From Cryptomeria japonica (lineage: Eukaryota; Streptophyta; Pinopsida; Cupressales; Cupressaceae), in the NCBI RefSeq assembly GCF_030272615.1, contig NC_081413.1:161012849-161076848 (forward strand): 64,000 nt of DNA, given 5' to 3'. The position numbers and the translations under genes are program-made. Under the pieces are notes generated by a model that made no database searches, was not told where the DNA came from, and saw nothing but the letters and a program-made list of their open reading frames with translations. The first letter of the stretch is position 1. Each line of letters opens with the position of its first letter. This document shows, piece after piece, positions 12,201 to 24,363 of the stretch.

Positions 12201-13878
12201 AAGTTTATTTGTCTTTCTTTGAAAATTTTGATGAAGTTTTATCTTTCTTTTGGTAGTAGTGATTCTACAAGGTGGATCTTTCTCACATTTTCAATAATTC
12301 CAATATTCACCACTTCTAACTATTCCACCAGTAGTGAGGAACTCTCTTGATTAATGGGTAAGTTATTGATTATTCTATCCATTGGTGCCTCAAAGATATT
12401 TTCACCATTGGTTACATCATTTGTTTTTACTTTTTTCAATGTTAGAGAGGGCCTTTCAGTTTTCACTCTAGGACCTTTTATTTTTGTTTTATTTTCATTT
12501 TCATTTAGATTTTTTTGACTAGAAGATGAACTAGCTTCCCCAAAATAAGTTTCTCTATCAAGGTCAATTCCAAAACTATCTGTATGGTCCCTATATGGTA
12601 ATCCTTCATGAACACCAAGGAATTCAGCTACCGCCTCATAATTTTTGAATGTCTAAACGTGGTGTATCTTGTTGGTCTTAGCCTATGAGATGTGGGAACA
12701 CTTAGAGGCAATGAGGTGAATGTTAGGGTACATACATAGGTGTTAAAATATGTCTCTAGAAATTTGGGTCAAGCTCTTTATCTTCATAAACAATATCATT
12801 ATCAAAAACTTCTTGGTGATCATAAGACCTATCAACAACATAAGTGCTACTACTATGTAAGGAATACCATTCATACTCATTGGAATCAGTCTCTATGTAA
12901 CTCTCCATATCAAATATTTCTTTGGGGATTGCACTAACTTATTGAAGAGGAGGCAGTGGGGCATTAGTGGTGTTCACTATCAATGGTATATCACTTTGAT
13001 TTGTGTAACCTTTCTTTGTTGGAAGGGAGATATTAGCTTCTTCAATAGGAAGTGTTGGGATATCAGTGATGTTACTTGGGCTTGGTAAAATGGATATTTC
13101 CTTAGGAGTTATGCTGACTTGTTCAAGAGGAGGCAAGGTGGTGGGAGGCATGTTTATTACCAAAGGTACATTACTTTAGTTTGTGGAACCTTTCTCTGTC
13201 TTCCTATCTCCCAATCCTTTATTGCTTGGATTCTGCATTCGATGGGCTATATTACTCCTTGATGTTGTGCCCCCAAGCTAGAGTACCATCATAGCCTTGT
13301 CATTGCAGCATCATGAATCCTTTTCCATACTGGTCTAAGGGAATTTGGACTGGTTGAATATCTTCTTCATCCTTGTATAACCATTTACAAATGTCCTCCT
13401 CAAGAGATTATTCATTCAATTCTCCCCATCTGATGAAGGATGAGGAAGATGAGTACTGGACTATAGCTTTACCTTTACATTGATCCATATGATTCAGTGG
13501 TCGTCTCCCAAAGGATTTTGGTGATAAAGGTGGATGTCTGATGCAGAAGGCTTGCGAGCAAGAGTATTCTGCACATCCCTTTTCATTGACATGGAGCTTG
13601 ATATTATGTCTAGATGTGGAAGGTGTTGATGCATCTAATATTGACAAAGATTTGAGCTATGGAATATGTGGAGTTGCCTAATCTATCGAGACCTAGTTGT
13701 CTATGCTTTCCCTTAGGTTATTGCAATGTTGTAATGGATTTGGATCCCCTTGCATGGTAATTTCAATGCCATAATATGGAAATTTGACATATTGGTGGTA
13801 GGTAGATGATACTAATTGCATTGCATGGATCTGACTGAAACCTACAAGCATATTATATCCCAACTCTTGGTCTAGGAT
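12201..13878 (-). pseudogene. Tat-1 linker between protease and RT
   Basis: No recognised domain. Minus-strand frames are rich in Pro, Ser, Thr and Asn, for example at 12939-13163 and 13408-13647, as expected for a low-constraint linker. An imperfect 180-bp tandem duplication lies at 12914-13200. It is placed in the element by position between protease and RT, not by family motifs. Confidence 0.5.
12914..13200. repeat. Imperfect 180-bp tandem duplication
   Basis: The stretch starting ATATTTCTTTGGGG at 12914 recurs, diverged, from 13094 as ATATTTCCTTAGG. Shared blocks include AAGAGGAGGCA and a later GTAACCTTTCT or GAACCTTTCT. A 180-bp shift is 60 codons, so the duplication would have kept frame. 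Confidence 0.7.
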
Positions 13879-14181
13879 CTAGAATATTGTATTTGTTGTT
13901 ACCAGCCCAACCTTTACTGGTAATTTGATTACTCCTTTAGATGGGTGTTCCTCATCATCATAAGTCTTGATACTGATCTTTTTAGAGGCATCAATACTAT
14001 GTTTGTAGTATCCCAAGGCCTTAACTAGATTTAATGTATAGATGTTGAGACTAGCTCCACCATTTATCAATACTCTATTGATTTTATTTGTGAACAAATA
14101 CTTCGAGGTGTAGGCGATTGTTATGAGAAGGCTTATTTTTAGGGATGTCTTGTTGTAAAAAGATAACATGGGGGGTGACAA
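13879..14181 (-). pseudogene. Tat-1 aspartic protease
   Basis: The minus-strand frame has NKINRVLINGGASLNIY near 14030-14090, the retropepsin active-site region of plant Ty3/gypsy elements, followed by LVKALGY and a beta-rich stretch. The catalytic Asp expected before the Gly is Asn here (LIN instead of LID), which by itself should abolish activity. The frame is open for about 100 codons and ends near 13879. Confidence 0.78.
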
Positions 14182-15252
14182 CTAAGTTTCCTGCCATAGA
14201 TTGAAAGAAATTCTCATCGATATCATGATGAACTGTAAATTCACATAGGGCTTTTTCCAAGACTGCTTTATGACTTGGGGATATACGTAGGATCTCAAAA
14301 ATGGATATTTGAGCAAGGGATTTTTTTAATTGATCAAATAGGTTATATTTCCCTATTGGAGGAGGATTTTATGATTCTCCTTGGAGTGTGACCTTGGAGC
14401 GATGAGTAGCTACTGCACAATTAGGGTTTTTGGCCTTTAGTGTAATGGTAGCATCAGTTTCATCGGCTTGGCTAATATGGTTGATGGTATAGTCATAAGA
14501 GGTGTGGGTGTAATTAGCCTTATTGTCCTATGAGCCTAAACTAGAGGCATTTCCCTTATCATGATTACAAAAGGGGTTATTAAAAATAGCACGATCAATA
14601 TTTGATGTTTCCTTAGGAATTTCAATATTAATATCTCTCTAATCAATGAAGTCATGTTCTTAAGTTTATAATAATTTGATGTCTTGTGACTTTAACTCAG
14701 TGATATTCACAAAATTTGTTATCGTTTCACCAAGATGATTGGCATGGGACAAGCTAATATGCTTTTATATTAGGTAGTGTTATTACATTCGACTAAATTT
14801 GTTTCTTAAGTGTACATTTAATGGGTTCCCCTTGGGGAGTGTGGTTTTGCTTTGGATTGTTGTTCCTCGATGAACGTTGAGTATTATATTGAGTTGCATT
14901 TGTTGAGATGGTGTTATTACTATATTGGATCTTATTATGCATGGATGCATTAGTAGGGCCTTAAAGAGAGACAACGGGTTGGACTCTATTGACAACTCTA
15001 GCATCCACCACACCATCATTAGTAATGTTCTTATTTTTGGACCAAATTTTGGTTTTTTCGTTAGATGCGTTGTTTGTTGCATTGCCTTCCTTAGAGGTCT
15101 TCAAAATTCCTTGTACAATAAGTACCTTTTAACATTTAAGTCCCTTTCCACCACTTGATGGAATGAATCAAGGCATTGCATTTTGAAGAGGATACTTCAT
15201 TTGAAGGATTAGATTTTTTATTAGCATGCCTACTTGCTCTTTTTTGGTATGT
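14182..15252 (-). pseudogene. Tat-1 gag C-terminal region, Asn/Gln-rich
   Basis: Minus-strand frames at 14780-15090 are rich in Asn, Gln, Thr and Lys and switch frame repeatedly, consistent with a decayed nucleocapsid end of gag between the gag core (16195-16560) and the protease. No clean CCHC knuckle was seen. Assignment rests on position. Confidence 0.45.
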
Positions 15253-15257
15253 GACAA

Positions 15258-16114
15258 TGTTGGCATTATACACTCAGATGAGAATAGTTTATGTTGTCAT
15301 TGATGGCAACCAACTGGTAACATGGTTCACAGGTTACACCAGCAATAGACATCATCTACCAGCACCAGCAGGCACTACAAGGTTATTCATCGGCATCCAG
15401 TCTACACCGACAGAAGATCTTATTGACACTCCTATCCGACATGGAAATTATATTGTTTTGTATTGTAATTATATCGTATAGCCGACATGATGTATTGTAA
15501 AGACTCATATATGTATGAGATCTTGTAGGTCATTTTGTAAGTAACAAAATGGAATTAGGTAATGAATGCAAGCGGTATATGAGAGCGAATAATTGTATAT
15601 GCATTATGATGTAATTATTTTATGAGTGAATAAGAGTAGAGCACAACGAAGCAAGGTTTATGTTAGAGGTATCTGACAGAGCTTAAAATGATACTAAATC
15701 CAGCATTGAAGATGCTATTTTGAGCAGTACATTATCATTGGATTTAACTATCCAATTGTAGTCAATGGGACTCCATTTTTGTTGTTGAGCAGTGAGCTCT
15801 AGGTTGTTGGCCTTCTTGTATGTGCAGGCCCCTATTGTACAAGTAATATTTATTCATTTTGACCAGTGAGTAAATATTGTGGGTCACAAATCCCACTGAG
15901 GATTTTCCCCTACTGGGTTTCCTCGCCAAAAATATTTGTGTTATGGTGTGCATTGATGGTTATACTTTTGTTTCTCTTTACTACATTATTACTTGTTTAC
16001 CGGTATATTAATTTGGGTTATAAATTTGCAAACAAGTTTAAATCTTTTGCTAACCGATAAGACGTTGATTCACCCCCACTCTCAGTGTCTTTGGGACTGA
16101 TCAAGTATCTAATA
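15258..16114 (+). mobile_element. Solo LTR of a copia element related to Copia-A
   Basis: Starts TGTTGGCATTATAC, like the Copia-A LTR, and near the end has the same ordered features: CACTGAGGATTTTCCCC, then a C-rich CACCCCCACTCTCAGT before the terminus. GACAA flanks it on both sides (15253-15257 and 16115-16119). The 3' end reads ATA where TG...CA would be expected, so the last base may have mutated. No PBS or coding sequence follows. It lies inside Tat-1 gag. Confidence 0.8.
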
Positions 16115-16119
16115 GACAA

Positions 16120-16900
16120 GAACTTCTCTGTGCAAGCAATCGACAACATTGTAGAAAGGAAGCGAAATATTTCCCTTCCTTCTACTTAGTCGCACACGAG
16201 TCCATTAAGGTTACTAAATTATTGATGTAATGGGAAAAGTGTGCCATAAATTGTTCTGCTAGTTCTCCCCATGATCATATCCTTGGTGGGAGGTGAGAGA
16301 ACCATTCTAGAGCTTGACCTCCTAAGCTTAGAGAAAAGAGGCGCATAAGGTATGTATCTTCATCTGCAACCTCTATGCATGTGGTAAAAAATTCTTGGAT
16401 GTGATTTGTAGGGTCACCTTTCCCCTTATACTTCTTGAATTTGGGAGTTTCAAAATTTGGGGAAAGGGTGGCTTATACATTATTTGATTGAAAGGATAAG
16501 GACATAGATCTTCCATGGTATAGCTCTTCTTTCTGTTCCCTATTTGAAGGTTAGACATTTATCATTGTAAATTCTGAATTTTTTGTGTGAAGATGTTTGT
16601 TTGAGTGGATGTTATTTGGGAAACATGATTGGGGTTGATGAAAGGATTGGAAATGGTATACACTCATGGTTGTTGAAAAGTCAATTGATTGGAAAGCTGA
16701 GAACTATTAGATCTATTTGGTGGAGTGAAATGGAAGTATCATAACCTCTAATTTCTCTTTAATCTTCACTTTAGTGGTGACAATAGGTTCAATATCTTGC
16801 ATAAACCATGCATCCTTGTGACACTCCATAAGAATATCTAAAAAAATGAGTCTCCTTAAGCGATTGATCTTAAACTAATTCCTCTGGTGGTCACTCAGAT
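16120..16900 (-). pseudogene. Tat-1 gag core
   Basis: Minus-strand translation from about 16560 to 16195 reads through SNNV, LSPNFETPKFKKYKGKGDP, NHIQEFFTTCIEVADEDTY, LMRLFSLSLGGQALEWF, and WGELAEQFMAHFSHYI. This is the capsid-like domain of plant Ty3/gypsy gag (Retrotrans_gag type). A TGA interrupts near 16270 and a TAA near 16475. The solo copia LTR at 15258-16114 lies just downstream and separates it from the gag C-terminus. Confidence 0.85.
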
Positions 16901-16959
16901 GTTGACATTGATGGTAACACCACCTCAAACTTCCCTTCATTCTCTAGATCCATTTGTTC

Positions 16960-18100
16960 ATCTTCAAGGAAGCTTAAAAGTTCTTCTTTTAAGACTGCTT
17001 GAAATTCTTCATTTGACTCTTTCCCTTATAGAATTGAATACTCATCGAGGATAATTTCTTCTTTAATAGTAAATGCTCACTTCCTTGTTCATGTAAGTGT
17101 GGAGCATCAAGTGATAGTGGATCATGATGATCCTCCAAGCTACTTATGCTATCTACTATGTTCTCATTCTCAATCCCTTGATGATCTTCACAAGTGTCCA
17201 TGGTTTGTATAACTTCATGACTTGATGTCTGCAAGCATTAATCTTTACCTGCTAGCATCTTACTGGCTTGAACATTTCTATTGTTTCTTCTTCTTCCTTG
17301 GATGGAAGGTTTCCCATTCTATGACTTGATTACTTAACTCATTAATTCCATCTTGTAGTTCATCTGATAATGATTTGGGAGGTAAAAGTTGATGATGAAT
17401 CATGCCTCTTGTGGAAACTTTCTTGTCTTGGTACAACATTGGCAATGGCTCCTCTTGTACCTCTTCCCAGAGATCTTTCAGTGCCCCCTCAAAAAACATG
17501 ATGGTGATGGTATCTTTGAGTGCCCCTCAAATTGTTCTTCATACTTGGGCTCACTTGTGATAATTTACAATTATTTGTTCAAGATCTCAATATGATCATC
17601 ACCTTCTCCAAGGATGCTACTTGAAACTTCTTGTAATTCATTCTCAAGGATATCCTTTTGTAGCATGAGAAAGGATTCTTCCAAGAATTCCTCTTCTTGC
17701 TTGATTGTTAAATCACTTTCTTCCTTGACTATCAAACTTACACCTTGATCACCATGTATCACTATCCCACTAGCTTGAACATTCTCAATTGTTTCTTCAG
17801 TTGCATTCCAATGCACTCCTCTTTAGGTGTAAGGCGTGGGAAGCTATCCATTGCAATACATTGATTATCAGGAGAAATTGTGTCATCGACTTGCAATTTG
17901 CTTCCTTAACTTTTGGTTGATGTATCAACACCCTGTTCTTATACTCTTCTATACTCATCAGTTGCGAGGTACGCACTCCATGCTCTATCCATGATCCACT
18001 CATCCTAGGATAGGATTGGCAATCCGAACTGGCATCTAGCTTGATTGATAATTTCTTGGCACCATGAGCAAGTGAATTCAAAGTGGGGTGCATTTTGAAT
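16960..18100 (-). other. Acidic coding-like stretch upstream of Tat-1 gag
   Basis: Four adjacent minus-strand frames (17797-18093, 17571-17816, 17278-17499, 16989-17234) are Glu/Asp-rich, with runs such as KQEEEFLEES and LWEEVQEEPLP. They lie in two alternating frames, between the element's leader and gag. Some large plant Tat/Ogre elements have an extra ORF in this position, so a decayed counterpart is possible; I see no recognisable domain. Confidence 0.35.
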
Positions 18101-18542
18101 CATACACCATGATGGTAGCAATATTTTTTCTAAGCATAAGTCTCCTTTCAGAACAAGCTGAGTTTTGATCATCTATATGAATCTTGAAAGAGGATCATTG
18201 CTCTTTGGGCCATTCAAATTGTCTATTTTTTCCTTTGGCTTGAGGACATCCCAAAAGAAGATTTGTCTTCATACTGTTGATTCTATCCTTGAGAAGAGTG
18301 TCAAGTAATGCATTTCATCATGTTCATTCGTCTCATGGATTCTACATTGCCCAGAAGATGAAAACTCAAACAAACGGCGTGGATGAAGTTGTACATTCAA
18401 TCTCCACCAAAGTTGAAGAACACCACCCTATTGATCATCTTGGTGATATTGCCGATCCATTGAGAAATCCTATCCTTTTTTATTTTTTGAAATTTTTTGA
18501 AATTTTTTGACTTTTTTTTGGTTCAAATAAGAGAGATCTAGC
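18101..18542. other. Tat-1 leader remainder, no gene seen
   Basis: No supported coding region. It contains three copies of a TTTTTTGAAA-type word at 18482-18512. It joins logically to 24146-24345 across Copia-B as the untranslated leader of Tat-1. Confidence 0.45.
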
Positions 18543-18610
18543 TATAAGAATTTGTCAAATATAACCAAGATCTAGAGCACAATGAATAGTACAAAGAGAA
18601 ACGATAGGTT

Positions 18611-18975
18611 TGATAAGAATAAACTATATTCTAATCAAGATACAAATACGATCAACTAGATCATTGCATACAATGTAGATGAGCCCGCTTAAAAAGGTAA
18701 GACCATATGGATATGTGAGCACACAATTATGACATATGGCTCAATGAGAAACAAGGTTAGGTAGGAGAAATAATAAAATATTCCGCAAGAGTTGGATCAC
18801 CCATTGAAGGTAGAATGTAACAACAAGATAAGACCACAAAAGGTGGAATTTCTCCTACAAGCAACTTCCCTATGTGCACACTTCCCTAAGCACCTCGTAT
18901 CCAAACTACTATGAAATGCATTATCCTAAGTCAACTTAAGTAAAGTGTAATTATGAGACATAATTTACACCAACA
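18611..18975 (-). repeat. Copia-B 3' LTR
   Basis: Matches 23776-24145 with scattered differences and small indels. On the minus strand it begins TGTTGGTGTAAATTATG. The inner neighbour on the minus strand is TTAAGGGGAGCG, a good polypurine tract (18976-18987). The outer edge is uncertain by up to 68 bp. Confidence 0.82.
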
Positions 18976-19301
18976 CGCTCCCCTTAATTGCAACTTAGGG
19001 GAATGTAGACTCAAATGAACAATGCCAGATGGGTCCCAACTACAAGACCATGTTAGGTACCCATGTAAAAATGCAAATTCAAGTAATGCAATCTCTCACA
19101 AATGGAGAAAGGGAGAAAACCACATGGGAAAAAACTCTCCCCCAAAAGAGAGAAGAAAACTGTACAAAATAGCTCTCAAAGAAGTATGAGAAGGACAAAA
19201 GCCATCTGAGGAAAAAGCTCCCCCCCTCTCCCCCCATAAGAGAGAAGAAGAGAGACCAAGTAGACTCCACTCAATGTAGAATTTGCACCAATGGTAGAAT
19301 C

Positions 19302-20408
19302 TCAAAACTGAATGAAGAAACTTCTCCACGATCGTTGAACAAAGTTCCTCTCCTTAGGAAGAAACAAAACCAAAGGTGAATCCATGAAATCTCCCCAATC
19401 ATGAAGGGAAGATGTAGGAAAAAAAATCAAGATGTATGGAGTCTCTAAAACTTTCTCAAGTGTCCCCATGTTGTTGAAAGTTACCTCCTCCAAATCAGGT
19501 GTACTAATCCACACTACTAAAAAAGGCAATCCAAAATCTAGTGGAGATGAATGCAGAACATGATCCAAAGACTCACATGTCTCCTCTAAGGATAAAGAGA
19601 CCTCCTCCAAGTGTTGTACATAAGTATCTACAATCATGTCAACCTTGAAAGAATGATCATGTAGAGAATGAACAAGAAGGTCAGAGTGTTCCCTCGCAAC
19701 AAAAGAAGAAGGATCATCTTCATCAAAGAGAAGATGAATATCATCAATGATGTCTCCCAAATATACAATGTAGGACTCCACAAAAAAACCTGCAATGTCT
19801 GTCAAGTAGTCATCCTAAGGAACTAAAGTTGCAATCTAAGGTATATCTTGCTGCACTAAATCATAAGAATGAAAAATTATTGCAATATACACATCATCAA
19901 GTGCAATAGGTGATGTGATATCAATACGAGGAGATGAAATGCAAGGCTCAAGAATGAAGTCACATGTGATAATCCCCAAGTTCAAGTACCCAAAGTTCTC
20001 CTCAATAGCTGAATCAACAGAATAAGTGTGATCATCATGTGAAGAATCATCCTCATCAATAGGAATAAAATCTGCAAAGGGGTACAACCGAGATACATGA
20101 TCCACCATCCCTGTAGCAATAATATCTCTAGTCTCCAAGTCTCTAATGATAATTGAATCAGGTGTGAACTCCACAGTTTTCCTTGTTGCCCCATGAGTGG
20201 TCTCATAGATGGAAAGGAGATTGTTTGTCAAATGGGGTACACACAACACATCATTGAAGGATTTATCCCCAAGAGCAATAGATCCTTTCCCAATCACATC
20301 CATATAAGTATGACTGCCCATCAAAATTAGTTGCATGTTGCAAGGCTTAAATGAAGATAACATAGACTGCAAAGATGTCATATGATGAGAAGATCTTGAA
20401 TCTAGAAG
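19302..20408 (-). pseudogene. Copia-B protease and acidic C-terminal region
   Basis: Continues the gag frame. The protease begins LLDSRSSHHMT at 20375-20408, the copia site with Gly changed to Arg (DSR for DSG). After it come GKGSIALGDKSFNDVLCVPHL and NNLLSIYETTHG, standard copia protease to pre-integrase spacing. Instead of integrase, an Asp/Glu/His-rich stretch follows, then from 19805 a 167-residue part in the same frame (IVYLGDIIDDIHLLFDEDD, then LEEVSLSLEETCESLDHVL) ends at 19302, about 320 bp before the LTR. Only two stops near 19810-19840 break it. The tail matches no family I recognise. Confidence 0.75.
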
Positions 20409-21390
20409 TCATCTCCTCGAATAATGACTTGTGGTAGCACAAAGAGCTTGTCCCTTACCTTTTGACAATGAGGAAGGGGAAAGAGATGACTCCTTTTTTA
20501 TGTAAGTAGATGGTAGATCAATGGTGGTCTTCTTGAGGATGTTGGTTGACTCATCAATCTCCTTGGTGTGGCAATGATGCTCATCATAACCATTTTTCTT
20601 GCAATATGAACAAGAAATCATCTCTTTATATGATTTTCTCTTAGGTGGGGATGTAGAATCCTTTTGTTGTGAAGAGGAATATTGTGATCTATCTTGTTGT
20701 GTCTTAGTCTTGAATTGCTTTTTCTTCTTGTTGGAATCCTTTCCTTGATTCTCTTGATTATCCACCAAAGCCATAGACTTTGAGTACTTGAGAATCCCCA
20801 TGCTCATCAACTTAGATTTCTCTAACATCAACATTTCTGTGAATGAATCAAATGAGGGCATAGCGAAAGAACTACCCACTGTCAAGAGATGAGTTTGGAA
20901 GCTAGAAACAAATGCTACATATTCAGATGGAACCTTTCCCAACAAATTGTAGACCAACTGCGCATCCTTTTTATCAATGTCACAATCCTTTAGTTGTGCT
21001 CTTAGCTCATTTGCCTTGGTAACATAATCTTGGATTGTATCAAAGTTCTTGGGATTTAACATGGTGGGATCATTATCAATTTGATAGCCCCCAATCTCAT
21101 CAATTTGGCTATACAATTTTCCCAAGACATCCCATGCATCCTTCAATGTTGTACACTTGACAATGTAAAAGATGAGATCCTTTGATATATACTTCCTCAA
21201 TGTGCTAATAGCCATAATTTTTTTAGTGTCATTCCATGTGAGCATCAAGATTAGCTTTAGGATCAGTTGGTGTAGTGATAGTACCATCAATAAAATGAGT
21301 TAATCCATTTTCCATTAGCTTACTCCATACATCAATTTTCCATGAAGCATAGTTATGTGGAGTTAAAAGTGGAAATTTAGGAGAACCCAT
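20409..21390 (-). pseudogene. Copia-B gag
   Basis: Starts MGSPKFPLLTPHNYASWK at 21390, the copia gag N-terminus. The body includes LKDAWDVLGKLY, AQLKDCDI and LLGKVPSEYVAFVSS, then a Lys/Gln/Ser-rich tail. The knuckle CSYCKKNGYDEHHC has Tyr where the zinc-binding His should be. A frameshift lies near 21240-21290. The stop at about 20409 falls where the conserved Trp just before the protease motif belongs, and gag and protease are otherwise in one frame, so this was a single polyprotein. Confidence 0.85.
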
Positions 21391-23775
21391 AGCAACTAAA
21401 TGAAAGAGAACAAAGAAAAGAGAGACACAATCACACAATACATGCACCCACCCCCCCCCCCACCAAATGATGATTTGGAACTTTATACTTAGTGCGTGTA
21501 CAATGGGCCACTTGCAAAAAATGGCAAAGTGGACTTGGTGCAGTCACGATTAGGAGGGTCCTCAAGGAGAACAATTAGGACCGTGCAACAAACAAATCAC
21601 AACACTAACAAGACAATGTGATGGAGGCAAAGCATAATCAGATTTATTAAATAAAAAAAATTGATTACAAACTACTAGCAACATGCGGGCTACAACATTC
21701 GGCTCAAGGCCTGAGTACAAACCATGTGTGTTATGCAACGTCCGACTCAAACAAGAATGCAAGCCAACTCTTCTATCTTCTCCAAACTTCATTTTAAATG
21801 TTTAATTACATTGATTTATATGATCAAGGATGATCCATGTCGGCCCAAGATGAAACAATACCGATGAACAAGATGAAACGTGTACAACAACAAGGTCAGC
21901 CTCCGCCAAAAAGATCCCTCCAGAAAATCCAAAGGGTGAAGTGCGAACCCAAGGGAAGGTTGGACACACGCCAAGGAACATTGAAAATAGTGAACTGAAT
22001 CTCCGCAAACAATGGAAGAGATCCACAAGATTCGCCAATAGAAAATAGGTCCAAGCAGTTCCGATGTTCTTAAGCCAGAAAACTATCTCGGATTTCGAAA
22101 GCGATAACTTGTCGAGAAAAGATTCAAACATCTCATGGACCAAGGATAAGGTAGATGAACATGTCCATGATCAGAATCCAACTCCACAAGATTGAGTGAG
22201 AAAATGCAAAGAAACACATAATGAAATGTTGAACTACAAAACAAGAACAAATTGAAAAGAAAATGTTTTTTTTTTGTTGATACAAGATTGCCAAGAACCA
22301 GGGATGCTCCTGCATCAGAACTTCTAATTTCAACTTTACAACTACCTTAAATAGGCTATAAGAGACTCCAACAAATACCACAAGATTACTAAGTTGAGAT
22401 CCAAGCAAATTACAAGTACCAAATAGGCCAAAAATGACCAAATACTGAAAGTGCAATTTCTACTCAAAATGGTGAAAATATAATAGCACCACGTGAAAGT
22501 AGATAAAAAATTATGAAATTTTAAAAAAAAATGGCACCTAAAAAGAAGGTCATATGAGCTCGAACGAAGCCTCTGAAGTTGCAAAATTGAGGATTAGACA
22601 GTATAGTTGTGAAAAACTGAAAAATTATGAAAAATATATCCACCAAAATCAGAGAATACCACCACCACTATGAAGAGCACGAAAAACTAGTCCAAATAAA
22701 AAACATTCTCTTAAAAATGAGCTAAAATGAGCAAGTTATGGGCCTCCAAAGTTCGCCCTCAAAATCAAAAGGCTCATTGAAGAGGGGCTGATTTTTTAAA
22801 AAAACTACTGACATCATCATTTTACAGGGTTAAATTTGATGGTTGTTTAGCTGTCACAAAAACTTCACACCCCTGCCTACGTGGACGTTTGTAAAGTACA
22901 GACAACTGACATGGACCAATGAGAAAATGTCGCGTGTCTATAGGATCGGAGATAAAATCTTATTGTGTTGATGAGTTGTCTGTACAAATGAATTAAAAAG
23001 TGCCACATGTTAGTGACTTGGCATGATGATAAGGCATACGATTTGTCAGCTTGGCTGCTGACTGAGCAGCCGACTATGCAGGTGAAAAGCGTCATGTGTC
23101 CATTTATGTGACAGGGACACGCAATCGTGGTGCAGCCAGTGTGTGTCATGTGGCATAGTGGTGCACAGGTAGTGAAAGGCCCGAAGGTGGCGAGAGATAG
23201 AAGGGCCACCAGTGGAGTTGAGGAGGAACAGGACAACTGAGGTAGCACGGGGAAGGACCTGTTGGATCTGCTAGCGGTGCCAATGGAGTTGCTAGCAGAA
23301 CATGTGCTTGATCGAGAGGAGGGTGGTAGGGTGGCTACCGAGGTGGCAGGATAAGAATCATCGATATAGTGGCCAGAAATTCCGCAGCAGTTGACGTTTG
23401 ACCGGTACGATGTTGGTCATAGGGACCTTGCAAAAGTTGATGCTAGGTACAGTGGGTTATGAGGGTGGGGGTGAATAAACCTCCCCCCTCCTACAAAAAA
23501 TATACAATTTTTTTATTTTCTTGATATAAATAAAAACTTTTACAATATACAATATAAACTGCAGAAAAAAATGAAAATTAAATAACTCACAGTAAATACA
23601 AAATATGTTTTTTGAATTTTCATTTTTTTAAATAATTATATTGTCGTGCAAATAGGTCGTACGAGCTACTTGCTAAAAATTTTGCCCCAAAATGTGCAAC
23701 TCCCCTGATCCAAAAAATGAATGCTCCAAAATGCCTCCAAATAGACTACTCAATGAAGCCCCAATGGCTCTAATT
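21391..23775 (-). other. Copia-B long leader, no gene seen
   Basis: About 2.4 kb between gag and the 5' LTR. It includes a C-run at 21451-21463, an A-rich stretch at 22500-22760, and GC-richer sequence at 22870-23400. Short minus-strand frames here do not resemble known proteins. The PBS side is at 23764-23775, where the minus strand reads ATTAGAGCC next to the LTR, a degenerate Met-tRNA site. Confidence 0.5.
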
Positions 23776-24145
23776 TGATAAGAATAAATTGTATTATAAT
23801 CAAGATGCAAATAATATCAACTAGATCATTACATACAATGTAGATGAGCATGCTTATAAAAGAAAGGCCATATGGATATGTGAGCACACAATTATGACAT
23901 GTGGCACAATGAGAAACAAGGGTAGGTGAGGGTAGGAAGGAGAAATAATAAAATATTCCATAAGAGGTGGATCACCTACCAAAGGTGGAATCTAACAACA
24001 AGATAAGACCACAAAAGGTGGAATTTCTCCTACAAGCAACTTCCCTATGTGCACACTTCCCTAAGGGTCTCATATCCAAACTACTATGAAATGCATTATC
24101 CTAAGTCAACTTAAGTGTAATTATGAGACATAATTTACACCAACA
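23776..24145 (-). repeat. Copia-B 5' LTR
   Basis: 370 bp, plus-strand ends TGATAAG and ACACCAACA. It pairs with 18611-18975. It is short relative to the element's other parts. Confidence 0.85.
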
Positions 24146-24345
24146 CTAGCAAATATCAAATTTAGCTTGAAAGCTTAACTAGTTCTAGCCTACATGGCAT
24201 GCTTCCTTTCTTTTTGCAAGTCTGATTGATGAACCAACTTCTCTTCCTCTTGTGATAAATCTATAAAGCTTTAAGGATGACTCTCCACTAATATTACATT
24301 GAATTCACATGTTCAAGAGTTCACATTCATGTATTCGCTATCAAG

Positions 24346-24363
24346 CCCTCCTTCTAGCGCCAA
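24346..24363 (-). other. Tat-1 primer binding site
   Basis: The minus strand reads TTGGCGCTAGAAGGAGG, three bases inside the LTR end at 24367. TGGCGC at this place is usual for plant Tat/Athila elements; the exact tRNA is not assigned. Confidence 0.75.

Larger units (their letters stand above)
18611..24145 (-). mobile_element. Copia-B: gag-protease-only copia-type element (TR-GAG-like)
   Basis: Direct repeats at about 18611-18975 and 23776-24145 share nearly all their sequence (TGATAAGAATAAA start, AATTTACACCAACA end). On the minus strand the order is 5' LTR, degenerate Met-type PBS, a 2.3-kb leader, gag, protease, an acidic region, a purine tract, 3' LTR. Integrase, RT and RNase H are absent, so it needs enzymes in trans. 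The right flank is CTAGC (24146-24150); the same word occurs at 18538-18542, 68 bp outside the visible left repeat, so the left outer boundary may be 18543. Confidence 0.82.

Noticed and set aside
22877-23248. Minus-strand frame of 123 codons with many Cys, Ser and Thr
   Set aside because: Located in the Copia-B leader; no conserved domain and no codon pattern to support it.
24146-24150. CTAGC as a firm target duplication of Copia-B
   Set aside because: The matching CTAGC at 18538-18542 lies 68 bp outside the visible repeat, so it is kept only as a candidate.
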